A DNA stretch of 64,000 nt from Alitta virens (GCA_932294295.1 OW028579.1:28283250-28347249), one strand, 5' to 3'; shown: positions 47,764 through 58,796, numbered from the stretch's first letter. Notes: generated from the sequence alone by a model not told the origin. Made by a program: numbers and translations.

Positions 47764-49042
47764 ATGAAGTCTCACACTAAAATTATTTGCTGATTAAGTT
47801 GATACTTTGCCTGACCCCACAATGTTCATACGTCACTCATACCTCATTTCATTCATTATTTTTTTGAGATCATTCTCGTTTTTTTTGATTACTATTATGA
47901 TTGCTACTTTTGTGGATCAGTTGTTTATACTGGTGTCCCAAAAGAATTAAAGTGAAATTTAGTATGTATCTTTGCTGACTGGGCCATAAGGTTTGTGCCT
48001 GCCCATCAGTACTATGAACTATGCTTTGTCATTATGAAAAGCAAATTTTCCCTTTTTGCAAGGGTCAAATTTCACTCAAATTTTCTTTATGTGTTTATAC
48101 TTCACACAGATCAAAAGAAGTACTTTCAATTGCTGCATAGAGCAATTAGGTTTATTGTAACTATTTTCTATGCTTTAATTCATTTTTCATGTTGGATTGA
48201 CGTCAGGGATTATGCCTTAAATTACAATGTGCCGGATGTATGTTAATTGCCTTAGTGGCATTTTCTTCCATGCAGTAACAAAGGTTGCAGACCCAGTAAT
48301 TGGTGTACAGAACTTGCAACAGGCCTAGTAACTTTAAGGGTAACGAAATGACACAATAGTCAAATACAACAAAGGCAGCAATTACATAAGGGCCAATAGA
48401 GCCCGCTGCTACAATGGTGACGTGATTTCACACCATTCGCAATAAGAAAATACAATTACCTTTATGTTGTTCCCTATTAAGATCCTATACACACCATATA
48501 GTGACAAATGAGGAATTAAACTTAGGTTAAAAGCCCCACTTTATGGGCTGCGCCATAAAGGCAGTATAATTGCAAGTGGACTAATACCATGCCATTTTAG
48601 CACTTTCAGTTAATTGCATGGTACACCCTGACATATAAGGGTAGTTTTATGGTGGTAATATCCCTAGCTTAAGGGTTTACTACCTCCTTCATCTCATTTT
48701 AGATCAAAGTTTTTTCCCTTTTGTCCTTTATTAGAATTGTCCTTTTGTTATATTGTTCAATTTATCAGTGTGCTTGTTCACACTCATGTATGAAGATTGC
48801 AATTAATGCAATCCCTTTGTAGATAGTAAGCCCTCTATAATCCTAGATGCACTTTAGCACATTTTAGCACATGTTATGAAATACCCCACTTATGTCAAGT
48901 CGACTTAACAGTTAAGTCACCTTGATGGTCATTTTACGTACACCCTTATCTGAAGTTAAGTCTCACACCTACATGCTTCAAAGATCCAGCTTTTACTTGA
49001 AGTACTGGAATTGCTGGATGTCCAGTCAGTCTCTCGACAACC
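47764..49042 (+). other. Non-coding gap between pol and env of the LTR element
   Basis: 1.28 kb without a convincing frame. A small frame at 47995-48246 shows no motif. Long gaps here fit expression of env from a spliced RNA, but I cannot identify the splice acceptor with confidence. Confidence 0.5.
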
Positions 49043-51820
49043 ATGGAGTTCCACTCACTTCCTCTAGTGATCCTACTCTTCACCATCGCCGGTGCACAGC
49101 ACCCACCGATGATAGTACGACCGAACATTGGCATCATATTACTGAAGGACCGGGAGATATCATTATCACCATCAATATGGCATCACACCATAGCCATTCC
49201 GTTCTTCCCAGACATCCCAATGACAACACCAGCAATCGTATGCGAGACACCACCCAGCAATATGACAGACAATATGGACACCTGTAACGCATTAGAAGAC
49301 CTCAACACCATGTACCTCGAATTGAAACGCCGTATGACATCTGACATCCATGTCACTCATACATCCATCATGGACATCATGACGGTGAAAGAATTCGCCC
49401 CAACACGAACAAAACGAGGTTGGTTCAATTTATTAGGCAACATAGCCAAGAAAGTGATGGGTGTAGCAACCGAAGCGGACATTAAAATACTCCAGGGCCA
49501 CATATCTCAACTGATGGACATGATACGACGGGACAACAAAGACCGCATACACGACGTCACTAAGCTTCATTCTTATGAAGTGAAATCTGACCTAAGGATG
49601 AACCGACTACAAAAACACCTGGTAAGACTTGACAGAACATTAATTGACATGTCGACAGACATATCCGTATTGCAGAATTATGCCCATTTTGCGGAATCTT
49701 TAGCCAACCAAGTTCAGATTCAAGGGCAACGTATTAATGCCACTATGGCTGTTGTTCACTGGCTTCACCAGTACAACATCAATCTGCACACATTAAATCA
49801 GCTTAGAATCTCTGCAGCGTCCCAATTATCAGATATCAATCAACTCATTGAGGGTCGCCTTTCAGTCAACCTTGTGGAACCTCAGCATCTCAGATCCATT
49901 CTGAGAGACATTAACACTGAACTGCAGAGCAAGTCAGATAACCTGTTTATTAAATCAGATATAAACGTATTTTACACCAATAATGACATGGTTACCAGCT
50001 CCCATGATAGAAAATTTCTGTATGTTAAAATTAAAATTCCAGTGTCAAGTAAAACGACGGAGTTCAGTCTATATAAAATTGATGCAGTACCTGTCCCAAC
50101 ATCTCAGGACAATGATATTTACACCGAGCTTTACGGGTTTAGTAGATGGTTTGCCATCGCCACAAATTCGGCTTATTTCTTAGAAATCCCAGCTGAAGAT
50201 GTCTATCTCCTAAAAGATGTTCTGAACACCCGCAACTATCTGCCATCAAAAGCTCATAATGCATCATGCCCCTATGCCTTGTTCATGGGTGACTCCACCG
50301 CAATCGCATCCGTCTGCCGCCACAAACTAGTCCATAGGCCAATCATGAACTATGAGTTTGTATATACCATCCCTACAAAAGGGTATTTAATTTACACACC
50401 AGCACGAAGTTGGACCCTACAGTGCCAGAATGAATCCAACCCCGCACAAGTAGCCCATAAGGGCCTGTTTCAGATCAATATCCAGTGTGGTTGCAAACTC
50501 ACTTCTCACCTCACAGAGCTCCTGGCAGAATCAAACCAGTGTACAGACACAAAGTCAATCACCTCATTTAGCGCCAATTATTTGGTATTTCTTAAATTAT
50601 ACAGAGAGTCTCTGCCCATAAATATCACCATCAACGAGTTTACCACAGAACCCTATAATTTTCAATTGCCCCAAATTATACACACTAAATTAAATTTTAC
50701 GGATTTAGAACTTGACGACGGATTTTCGACTGAAGACCAGACAGATTTAGACAATTTTCACTACAGTGACTCGACTGACGACATGTCCTGGACCTTCTCT
50801 AACTGGAGTGATATGCCCCAGGCAGACACTATCATAGCAGCAGGCTCCATTTCCATCATCGCCGTGCAGCTTATATGTATCATGGTACTACTACATCAAC
50901 AGCGTCAACTCAACCGCGTCAACACCACCCTTCTTGCATTGGCCACCATCCATGGTGCGGATGCAGCGGATTTTTTCCTGCCCACGACGCCAATACCAAC
51001 CATGACACCAACAGCAACAACACAGTTCCCAACATGGCGAACTGTCATTATCATAGCATCGTTTGTGCTATCAGTCATAAACATGCTAATTATATTGCTG
51101 GAAAAGCTAACACCACTCCTAGCCAAATGTGAACCGACGACTCGACTTAACCACTTACAGACCGACCTCTACTGTGCGATGTACAGCAATCAACATCAGC
51201 TTCATATCAAAGTAATGACCATCCCGCACGAACTGACAGGACTGACAATCAACAAGACACATGACATCCACGACGTTAGGTTTTCAACCAACTTGTTCTG
51301 CACGTTCGCATCCTTCAACTGGAATCAAACGGAAATATATGCTGATAACAAGAAAATTATCCTGCCACTTCGCATCACAGTGCCACTATGCCAGTACGGA
51401 GAATTCCGACGCCTAGCAAGACACCGACATACAATTAAATTTATACTAATGCAGAATATGGATTCGCTAACCATTAGTGACTGGACACGACACACTGACC
51501 AAAGCCCCCAGCGACAACCACAACCTGTGACTCTCAGATTCAGAGGTTCCCCTACAGCCTCCTATAGGCGACCACGGACCAACGACCAAGACAACCTAGC
51601 ATCACTTAATGACCCGACACGTGTCCCCTTACTTCCCCAACCAACTGCACTGATATCACACGGACAGCCCGCCTCACTTACAACAGCAACTGAGACGGAC
51701 CAAAACACAGACAACCCTAACTGTAACCGCCGACGGACAGAACCGACACCAAAACAGTTTAGACCGAGCAGCTCAGCCGAAGCTACCCAGTGCAGCGGCT
51801 ATGAAATTGAATATACATAA
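49043..51820 (+). CDS. env: Env-like class I fusion protein, baculovirus-F/errantivirus type (925 aa)
   Basis: The ATG is in a good context (ACCATGG). Residues 1-19 form a signal peptide. A furin-type site RTKR lies at residues 122-125, directly followed by GWFNLLGNIAKKVMG. A site of this form followed by a fusion-peptide-like 'RGxFNxxGxxxKxxxG' stretch is the hallmark of baculovirus F proteins and insect errantivirus Env (Baculo_F-like family). Residues about 143-300 are likely helical/coiled. A Cys-rich region spans about 409-500. Transmembrane segments lie at about 594-617 and about 667-687, and a tail of about 235 residues follows. The second hydrophobic segment and long tail are unusual. 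Membrane-fusion function is inferred from family resemblance only. The frame has no stops. Confidence 0.82.
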   Translation: MEFHSLPLVILLFTIAGAQHPPMIVRPNIGIILLKDREISLSPSIWHHTIAIPFFPDIPMTTPAIVCETPPSNMTDNMDTCNALEDLNTMYLELKRRMTSDIHVTHTSIMDIMTVKEFAPTRTKRGWFNLLGNIAKKVMGVATEADIKILQGHISQLMDMIRRDNKDRIHDVTKLHSYEVKSDLRMNRLQKHLVRLDRTLIDMSTDISVLQNYAHFAESLANQVQIQGQRINATMAVVHWLHQYNINLHTLNQLRISAASQLSDINQLIEGRLSVNLVEPQHLRSILRDINTELQSKSDNLFIKSDINVFYTNNDMVTSSHDRKFLYVKIKIPVSSKTTEFSLYKIDAVPVPTSQDNDIYTELYGFSRWFAIATNSAYFLEIPAEDVYLLKDVLNTRNYLPSKAHNASCPYALFMGDSTAIASVCRHKLVHRPIMNYEFVYTIPTKGYLIYTPARSWTLQCQNESNPAQVAHKGLFQINIQCGCKLTSHLTELLAESNQCTDTKSITSFSANYLVFLKLYRESLPINITINEFTTEPYNFQLPQIIHTKLNFTDLELDDGFSTEDQTDLDNFHYSDSTDDMSWTFSNWSDMPQADTIIAAGSISIIAVQLICIMVLLHQQRQLNRVNTTLLALATIHGADAADFFLPTTPIPTMTPTATTQFPTWRTVIIIASFVLSVINMLIILLEKLTPLLAKCEPTTRLNHLQTDLYCAMYSNQHQLHIKVMTIPHELTGLTINKTHDIHDVRFSTNLFCTFASFNWNQTEIYADNKKIILPLRITVPLCQYGEFRRLARHRHTIKFILMQNMDSLTISDWTRHTDQSPQRQPQPVTLRFRGSPTASYRRPRTNDQDNLASLNDPTRVPLLPQPTALISHGQPASLTTATETDQNTDNPNCNRRRTEPTPKQFRPSSSAEATQCSGYEIEYT

Positions 51821-52332
51821 AACCATATCGACTACAGACAGCCCAACCGACCATCAAACATGTGTTAAATAGTTAGTAGCCCAGGTATATCAGTGAATCT
51901 GGATATTAGTACTCCTAAGTGGAATGCACTCTTCTATATAAAATGCTTGAGCAACCATCACATCAGAGTCAAAATTTAAGATGATTATTAAAGACAACAT
52001 TGTATACAAAAGGAAAAGTAATCTTTTGATTTTTGCCACTGGACTGATCTTCAAGTGAGCTATACCGCCATAGACATGCATATATCTAATAACAGAACCC
52101 TAGCAAGTAAACATAACCCAATTGAATCACTTTACCAATATACACCATCAGTATCTGTAACAATATTGTGAATACACTGTACAGTGTGAAATACAGGCAT
52201 GTCATGTGTTATCATCATGTCAATCAGCTGGAGTATGGACAGTAGCAACAGTCCATAATGTACATCAACAATATCATTTACATAGATGTCTAACAATGCA
52301 GACATCATATCAGTATCCAGTTTTGCAGTATA
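51821..52332 (+). other. Non-coding stretch after env
   Basis: About 500 bases between the env stop and the minisatellite, AT-rich, with no supported frame. Confidence 0.5.
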
Positions 52333-52980
52333 CAGTGTCATCAATGCAGTCTACAACGCAGTGTCATCAAATGCAGTCTACAATACGCAGTGTCATCAAT
52401 TGCAGTCTACAAATACGCAGTGTCATCAAATGCAGTCTACAAATACACAGTGTCAATAAATGCAGTCTACAAATACGCAGTGTCATCAAATGCAGTCTAC
52501 AACGCAGTGTCATCAAATGCAGTCTACAACGCAGTGTCATCAAATGCAGTCTACAATACGCAGTGTCATCAAATGCAGTCTACAAATACGCAGTGTCATC
52601 AAATGCAGTCTACAAATACGCAGTGTCAATAAATGCAGTCTACAAATACGCAGTGTCATCAAATGCAGTCTACAACGCAGTGTCTTCAATGCAGTCTACA
52701 ACGCAGTGTCATCAAATGCAGTCTACAATACGCAGTGTCATCAAATGCAGTCTACAAATACACAGTGTCAATAAATGCAGTCTACAAATACGCAGTGTCA
52801 TCAAATGCAGTCTACAACGCAGTGTCATCAAATGCAGTCTACAATACGCAGTGTCATCAAATGCAGTCTACAATACGCAGTGTCATCAAATGCAGCCTAC
52901 AATATGCAGTGTCATCAAATCCAGTCTACAATACGCAGTGTCATCAATGCAGTCTACGACGCGCCGTGTCATTAATGCAG
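52333..52980 (+). repeat. Minisatellite of about 23 units inside the LTR element
   Basis: Units of 27, 29 or 30 bp built on CAGTGTCATCAAATGCAGTC + TACAA + (A)TACG or CG. I count about 23 CAGTGTC starts. There is a higher-order pattern: the series beginning at 52448 recurs about 316 bases later, near 52764. The array lies between env and the 3' LTR and so is part of the genomic RNA. Open frames through it arise from the repeat and are not genes. Confidence 0.93.
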
Positions 52981-53250
52981 TCTAGAAAACATCAATTGTG
53001 CATCCTGCACTATGCAGTTGCAAAGAACAAGACTGACAGACCAGAAGACCAGGAGACAATGAACATTAGCATACTGTTATGCCAGAAGACAGACAATGAG
53101 CATTAGCATACTGTTATGCCAGAAGACAATGAACATTTGTTGTATAAAATTGCATTACCTCTACCTTAGCGTAAAAATTTTGTTCAGTTTTAACTTTTGC
53201 TATTTTTGTTTAAATTTCACCTACAATTTTTACTTTATCAACAAAGGGCA

Positions 53251-53668
53251 TGTCATGTATTTAAAATATTCAGAGTATCAGTTTATAAGGAAATATAGTT
53301 AAAGGATAAAAGAATACAACTTAAAAGATATAACTTAAACCTCAAGAATTTAGAGCCTTAATAAAGGTCTTACATAAAGAGACTTAAGAATGACTTAAGG
53401 GTTGTGACTCCTGTCCACCCCAAAGCACAGGCCAATAGTATGAAGCCATGTACATGTGCACTGAAGGGGAATAGCCAATAGAATGGAGACCCCTGGAAAA
53501 AGGGCTCTTGATATTCTTGGGTTTGGGAGAAGAAATTCAGCTTGTCAGCTGTAGCTGAACTTTACCTTGTGCTGTACATTATACATATACTCTGGATTAA
53601 AGCCACCCTTTCTATGCCAAGCTATACTCTGTGTTATCTGAGTTATTCATCATCTTTAAGACATTACA
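53251..53668 (+). repeat. 3' LTR, 418 bp
   Basis: Identical to the 5' LTR. It is preceded by CAACAAAGGGCA, a short purine-rich stretch that could be a weak polypurine tract, and followed by ATAT. Confidence 0.95.
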
Positions 53669-55212
53669 ATATGAACTGGTTGTCAAGTAAAATACGTAGA
53701 CAAGTAAATATGGTCAGGTATTGGAACTGTTTGATGCAAAGTAATAGATTGACTAAAAAAAGTGTTTCGGTGGGATAAGCATTGTAATAAGCAAAACTGG
53801 AGTAATGATGTTTTTCACATTACAAGCTATGTTTCCATGGATAATGTTTTCAACTTGATGGTAATTTGGTAAGTGAGAAACTGTTTGATCTGTATAAAAA
53901 AAGATTGGCAAGAACAAGTTGCTTTGTCCCCAAAGCTAAGAACTTATGTGTTGTTGTTTTTTAAAGAAAATTGCTGTTCAGAGTCTCACTTATGTCTTGT
54001 TGTTAACAGGGGTCGCATATTAGTACTTGCCCAGTTCAGATGGGGTATCTTACCCCAGCAGTTGAAACGGGCAGATAATATCCCCTTAGAGTATAGACTT
54101 GTAAATTTTGTTTTACTGATGAATTGAAAGACGAATGTCACTTTTTAATTTTTTGTCCAGCCTATGCTGATTTGAAAAATAATTTAATTCTACAAGCTAT
54201 TGCAATAGACCAAACTTGTTCATGTCAGATTGTTCAGTTCAGTATACTGCAGAGTTTGTTTAATGCTCTCTAGAGACGTAGATCCTTCATTTACACAGAT
54301 TGATTTTTGTTATCACATTGCCATAAGTTATTCAGTTTTTGTTGTTTTTTGTTATTCTACCCTTTGGTTCCTTGACTTAAGTGTTTAACATGTTACACGT
54401 GACTTGTAAGCCCCTTGTGGGCTGGGTGCCTAATACAGTCACATGTCAATAAAGAATAATCTATTTATTTATCTATCTATATTTTACCAGTCCTTGAATA
54501 TAATTGTGAAATATGGTCCAGTCACAAACCTATCAATGAACTAGAAAAAGTGCAATTAGGATACCTGAAAAATATTCTAGGAGTTAGGAGACAGACCTCA
54601 TCGCAAGCAGTGTATGGTGAGACAGGAAGAGATTCCCATTAAATTTGTGGCAACAGTTCAGAATAATCAACTACTGTATTAAACTGGAAAAACTACGAGC
54701 TAAAAATATTCTTTAAAAATGTTTAAATAAGCAAAAATATATGAACACTTCTGATAATAACGCTTGGGTTGCAAAAACTATTCATATACTCCTTGAACAT
54801 TATCCACAAAGAGACCATTTAAGACTTGCAAATAATGAGCTAGAATCGGTTATTAAAACATTCACATCTAAAATTTATGAGAGATATCATGAAACTATAC
54901 TAGCGGAAATCAATGATTGCATGCTACAGCCAAAACTTAGACTTATAAACTCACCATGACTGATTATCGACTAAAACCCTATCTATCATTAAACATAAGT
55001 AGAAAAATGTATCATAAAATTGCCAGATTTAGAGTAAGCTCCATAATTTACATATTGAAACAGGTAGACATAAAAACCCCATATTGCCAGCAGTTGAGAG
55101 GCTATGCCTAGAATGCAATATGCATGAAATTGAAGATGAAAAACGTCTCATAGTAGGTCAACATAATGAAATTAATAGTAAGGAACTTCTTAAAGTAGCT
55201 AATGATTACATA

Positions 55213-56312
55213 CAGGGTGCTGCATAAAAACTTGCACCAGCAGCTTCTGCTACCTCTTTTGTCATTACCTCAATTGACAGTGATCACATGCAGCTGCAAT
55301 CATACACACAAAATTAATAATAGTCCTAAATTATCTTTATGAATATATTTTCTTGTTTCCTCAAGAATTATAGATGATATGGATCTAAATATAGCACATG
55401 CACACTTATCACACCTTCGGGTCATTTTCACCTCTGCTTTTATATTAAATCACTGATCATACAGATGTGTTACAGACACCTTTCCTGACCTTTGTTGCCA
55501 AAAATAGGGCAAATAGATAAATTTTTAATAAGAAGGTAGACCATTGACACCTTCGAGTTGGAAAGTGCCATTTTGGATTCTGATCAGTTTTCTGTCTTTT
55601 CTGTCTTATCAACTGGCCCATCCTCCTGAAAATCATGTGATATTTTCTAGATTAGGTGTAGATTTCAAAAGTCCCTCTGGAATGCCATTATATATCTCTG
55701 TTTTAATTGTATGCCCCTGCTTGATCAAAACTCGAGTCAACCTTCTTATCATCTTATACCATAATATATATATATACATGTATAAAAAGCATTGAAGCAG
55801 GATTCTCTGCAAATTTTATATTTTCTGAGGCTTCAGAGATGTATTAACTAGAAAATCTCTAATTTGCAAACTTTCTGCAACTAGAGACACCATGAATGCA
55901 GATAGAAATCTCACTTCTGTGATGTGTCCCTCAGATGTGGGTGGGTGATTAGGGCTTTACGTCCTGTATTTCTGCACCAATTGGGCTAATTAGGACAGGC
56001 AGAGACCATGGCAATGAGACGAAGGATGAAACAGCCATCCAACTTAGGCTCGACTGGGAATCGAACCCGGGACCCAGCGGTTGGAAGCCCAGAGCGCTAC
56101 CTCTGAGCTAGGCCTCCGCCCTAGAACAAGCTCTGCACCCTCTCAAAAATTCAGACACTGTCTGAGATTACAAGATCAAAAATATCACAATGACCAATTG
56201 CCTGTACCCCTGACTAAATGTGGCAAAACTATAAAAGATCTCTGAAAGCATTTGAGTAACCTAGAGCTATACCAAAAGAGATGCCTGGTGCAAGTTTTTA
56301 GGCCTCACCCTG
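55213..56312. mobile_element. Non-autonomous Tc1/mariner-like element, 1.1 kb
   Basis: The ends are 28-bp inverted repeats (CAGGGTGCTGCATAAAAACT... and, read from the right, CAGGGTGAGGCCTAAAAACT...) with three mismatches. TA flanks both sides. TA targets and CAGGGTG-type ends fit Tc1/mariner elements. I see no transposase frame. It splits the LINE at 54483-56600 and itself contains a SINE. Confidence 0.75.
55936..56121 (-). repeat. tRNA-derived SINE, copy 4
   Basis: Reverse complement of the 25381 copy: on this strand the B box reads GGGAATCGAACCC and the A-box part reads AGCGCTACCTCTGAGCTAGG. Well preserved. It lies inside the mariner-like element. Confidence 0.88.
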
Positions 56313-56932
56313 TAGGTAACTTTGAGCAACTAAACATTGAAGATAAATCATGAAATAAAACGAGCGTAAGTTGTTAAAATTCCTTGAAAATCTCTTGTGA
56401 ATATTGATTCCTAGGTTTTCTGCTTAGGTTTAATAAGAGATAAAATACAGAAAAACTAGAAACATAGATATAGAGAACTTTAAAAAAGATCTAAAGAAAA
56501 CCCTATTATATAATAACCAACGGAACAGCTCCTGTTTGGCAGGATTGGCAAAAGGAGACGTCAGATCTACCTTCTTACCATGCTGACATGATAATACTTG
56601 ATCCAGTTTAAAATTCCTTACTTCATAAGTAAAGCTTGTGTCCATGGCCAGGCTGACATTCAGGGACAAGGGTTTATCATTTTACCACCAATCCTGTGTT
56701 ATGTACAATCCTTGATCCTGCTCACCTGATCTGACATATCCTTTCAATTCAGGTGCAGCTACCTAACTGAATTGAAGCTGGTTAGGCAGAATTTGGGACA
56801 ATGGAAGTTGTTGCTAACCCTGAACGCCATCTAAGTTTCACAACAGCTGTCACTAAAATGTTCATTAGGTAGCGCAAGGCTATCACTCCTTTAAGAAATC
56901 CCTTTCCGGCTACAAGACGATGAACTGAAAAT
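56313..56932. other. Remainder of LINE fragment and non-coding spacer
   Basis: The first part continues the interrupted LINE. The rest shows no coding signal. Confidence 0.4.
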
Positions 56933-58780
56933 GTTGATTAAAGGAATCAGAGGCCTTGATCTTATCAGCATATTTGTTTCATCAACTAAATGCTTTCTAT
57001 CTGTGTACTCATTTGGTCCCCTCACAAACCGACGCCATTTTGAGGGAGTGACATTATTGTGCACTAGCATCTTCTTGAGAGCCATGTGATGAAGACCACA
57101 ACACCCCTACACCCCAGGCATAGTCATAAGTAGTTACAGCCTCAAATATGAATAGCATTGTATAAAAAGCATACTAATAGTAGTAAAATCCACTCAAGCA
57201 TGCAAGATAATTTAATCGGCAAACTACACACATTTCTATGACAAATATCAACTTCATGAGGCCGATTTGGTGGCAATCTTAGAAAATGGCCGCCATCTTG
57301 GATTTTCAAATGGCAAATTGGGCAGATTTGATCAGGAACCTCAAGTGAACAACACCAAATTTCATGCTTGTATCATCATTTGCATGATTCTCATCAAATG
57401 TTGCTTTTATCTGCTCCACTACTGCTCAGTTCATATGATCAGGTTTTGAGCAAGAAATCCACGCAGTAATGGAGCAGATAAAGCAATATTTGATATAAGA
57501 AATAGTTTAGTTTTATTTGCAAATGATGATACAAGCATGAAATTTGGTGTTGATTAAAGGAATCAGAGGCCTTGATCTTATCAGCATATTTGTTTCATCA
57601 ACTAAATGCTTTCTATCTGTGTACTCATTTGGTCCCCTCACAAACCGACGCCATTTTGAGGGAGTGACATTATTGTGCACTAGCATCTTCTTGAGAGCCA
57701 TGTGATGAAGACCACAACACCCCTACACCCCAGGCATAGTCATAAGTAGTTACAGCCTCAAATATGAATAGCATTGTATAAAAAGCATACTAATAGTAGT
57801 AAAATCCACTCAAGCATGCAAGATAATTTAATCGGCAAACTACACACATTTCTATGACAAATATCAACTTCATGAGGCCGATTTGGTGGCAATCTTAGAA
57901 AATGGCTGCCATCTTGGATTTTCAAATGGCAAATTGGGCAGATTTGATCAGGAACCTCAAGTGAACAACACCAAATTTCATGCTTGTATCATCATTTGCA
58001 TGATTCTCATCAAATGTTGCTTTTATCTGCTCCACTACTGCTCAGTTCATATGATCAGGTTTTGAGCAAGAAATCCACGCAGTAATGGAGCAGATAAAGC
58101 AATATTTGATATAAGAAATAGTTTAGTTTTATTTGCAAATGATGATACAAGCATGAAATTTGGTGTTGATTAAAGGAATCAGAGGCCTTGATCTTATCAG
58201 CATATTTGTTTCATCAACTAAATGCTTTCTATCTGTGTACTCATTTGGTCCCCTCACAAACCGACGCCATTTTGAGGGAGTGACATTATTGTGCACTAGC
58301 ATCTTCTTGAGAGCCATGTGATGAAGACCACAACACCCCTACACCCCAGGCATAGTCATAAGTAGTTACAGCCTCAAATATGAATAGCATTGTATAAAAA
58401 GCATACTAATAGTAGTAAAATCCACTCAAGCATGCAAGATAATTTAATCGGCAAACTACACACATTTCTATGACAAATATCAACTTCATGAGGCCGATTT
58501 GGTGGCAATCTTAGAAAATGGCCGCCATCTTGGATTTTCAAATGGCAAATTGGGCAGATTTGATCAGGAACCTCAAGTGAACAACACCAAATTTCATGCT
58601 TGTATCATCATTTGCATGATTCTCATCAAATGTTGCTTTTATCTGCTCCACTACTGCTCAGTTCATATGATCAGGTTTTGAGCAAGAAATCCACGCAGTA
58701 ATGGAGCAGATAAAGCAATATTTGATATAAGAAATAGTTTAGTTTTATTTGCAAATGATGATACAAGCATGAAATTTGGT
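56933..58780. repeat. Three tandem copies of a 616-bp unit
   Basis: Units start at 56933, 57549 and 58165 (GTTGATTAAAGG). They are almost identical; I noticed single-base changes such as GCCGCC/GCTGCC near 57905. Each unit contains most of the MITE seen complete at 58571-58796, and the unit joints cut its right end. The short frames repeated in each unit are not supported as genes. Near-identity means recent amplification by unequal crossing-over. Confidence 0.93.
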
Positions 58781-58796
58781 GTTGTTCACTTGAGGT
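58571..58796. mobile_element. 226-bp MITE with perfect 47-bp inverted repeats
   Basis: The left repeat (58571-58617, ACCTCAAGTGAACAACACC...) is the exact reverse complement of the right repeat (58750-58796). A second inner inverted pair occurs (TTTATCTGCTCCA / TGGAGCAGATAAA). The single strand would form a long hairpin. Partial copies occur in the other 616-bp units. Confidence 0.85.

Larger units (their letters stand above)
41042..53668 (+). mobile_element. Complete Ty3/gypsy-type LTR retrotransposon with env-like gene
   Basis: 12,627 bp. Order: 5' LTR (41042-41459), leader, gag (41705-42778), pol (frame open 42760-47763) with protease-RT-RNase H-integrase, a 1.28-kb gap, env-like ORF (49043-51820), minisatellite (about 52333-52980), 3' LTR (53251-53668). 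The LTRs are identical at every base I compared and the three frames have no stop, so insertion is very recent and the element may be active. The domain order is that of Ty3/gypsy. The env-like gene gives it the layout of an endogenous retrovirus-like (errantivirus-like) element. It lies in an old LINE, so no host gene is cut here. Confidence 0.95.
40440..54470 (+). mobile_element. Old LINE, split by two insertions
   Basis: Reverse-transcriptase C-terminal sequence is in three pieces. The first is 40440-40549 (MGFGFDTYTKLYNSG, ISILDYGSCI, GNGSYK). The second, 40970-41041, resumes with VQNRAVRLFLGV and reaches NGD. The third, 53673-54470, resumes with MNWLSSKIRRQVN and runs through LAQFRWGILP, TDELKDECHFLIFCPAYADL, to a (TATC/TATT) tail. 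The first gap (about 40550-40969) holds an AT-rich insert ending AAATAAATAAACTCTAACTC, like a LINE/SINE tail. The second gap is the LTR retrotransposon. Small frameshifts show that the LINE was already inactive. Confidence 0.8.
54483..56600 (+). mobile_element. Second LINE fragment, interrupted by a mariner-like element
   Basis: Just after the tail of the first LINE, a different reverse-transcriptase C-terminal region begins: LEYNCEIWSSHKPINELEKV, LKNILGVRRQTS, then (54741-54959) NAWVAKTIHILLEHYPQRD. ARFRVSSHNLHIETGRHKNP and ERLCLECNMHEIEDEKRL follow, up to NDYI at 55211. The protein resumes beyond the inserted element at 56313 with NFEQLNIEDKS before fading. Frame changes show it is dead. 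Family: LINE with an IETGR/IEDE C-terminal motif; clade uncertain. Confidence 0.75.

Noticed and set aside
47995..48246. Small 83-codon frame between pol and env as an accessory gene
   Set aside because: AT-rich, no motif, no start context. Length is expected by chance.
52333..52980. CRISPR-like array
   Set aside because: Units are directly adjacent with no unique spacers, inside an animal retroelement.
52206..53106. Several overlapping repetitive open frames, up to 259 codons
   Set aside because: All three frames are open because the minisatellite units lack stops. No start context or motif.
57267..58681. Repeated 60-codon frames (and minus-strand 62-codon frames)
   Set aside because: They recur because the 616-bp unit is triplicated. 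No splice or protein-family support.
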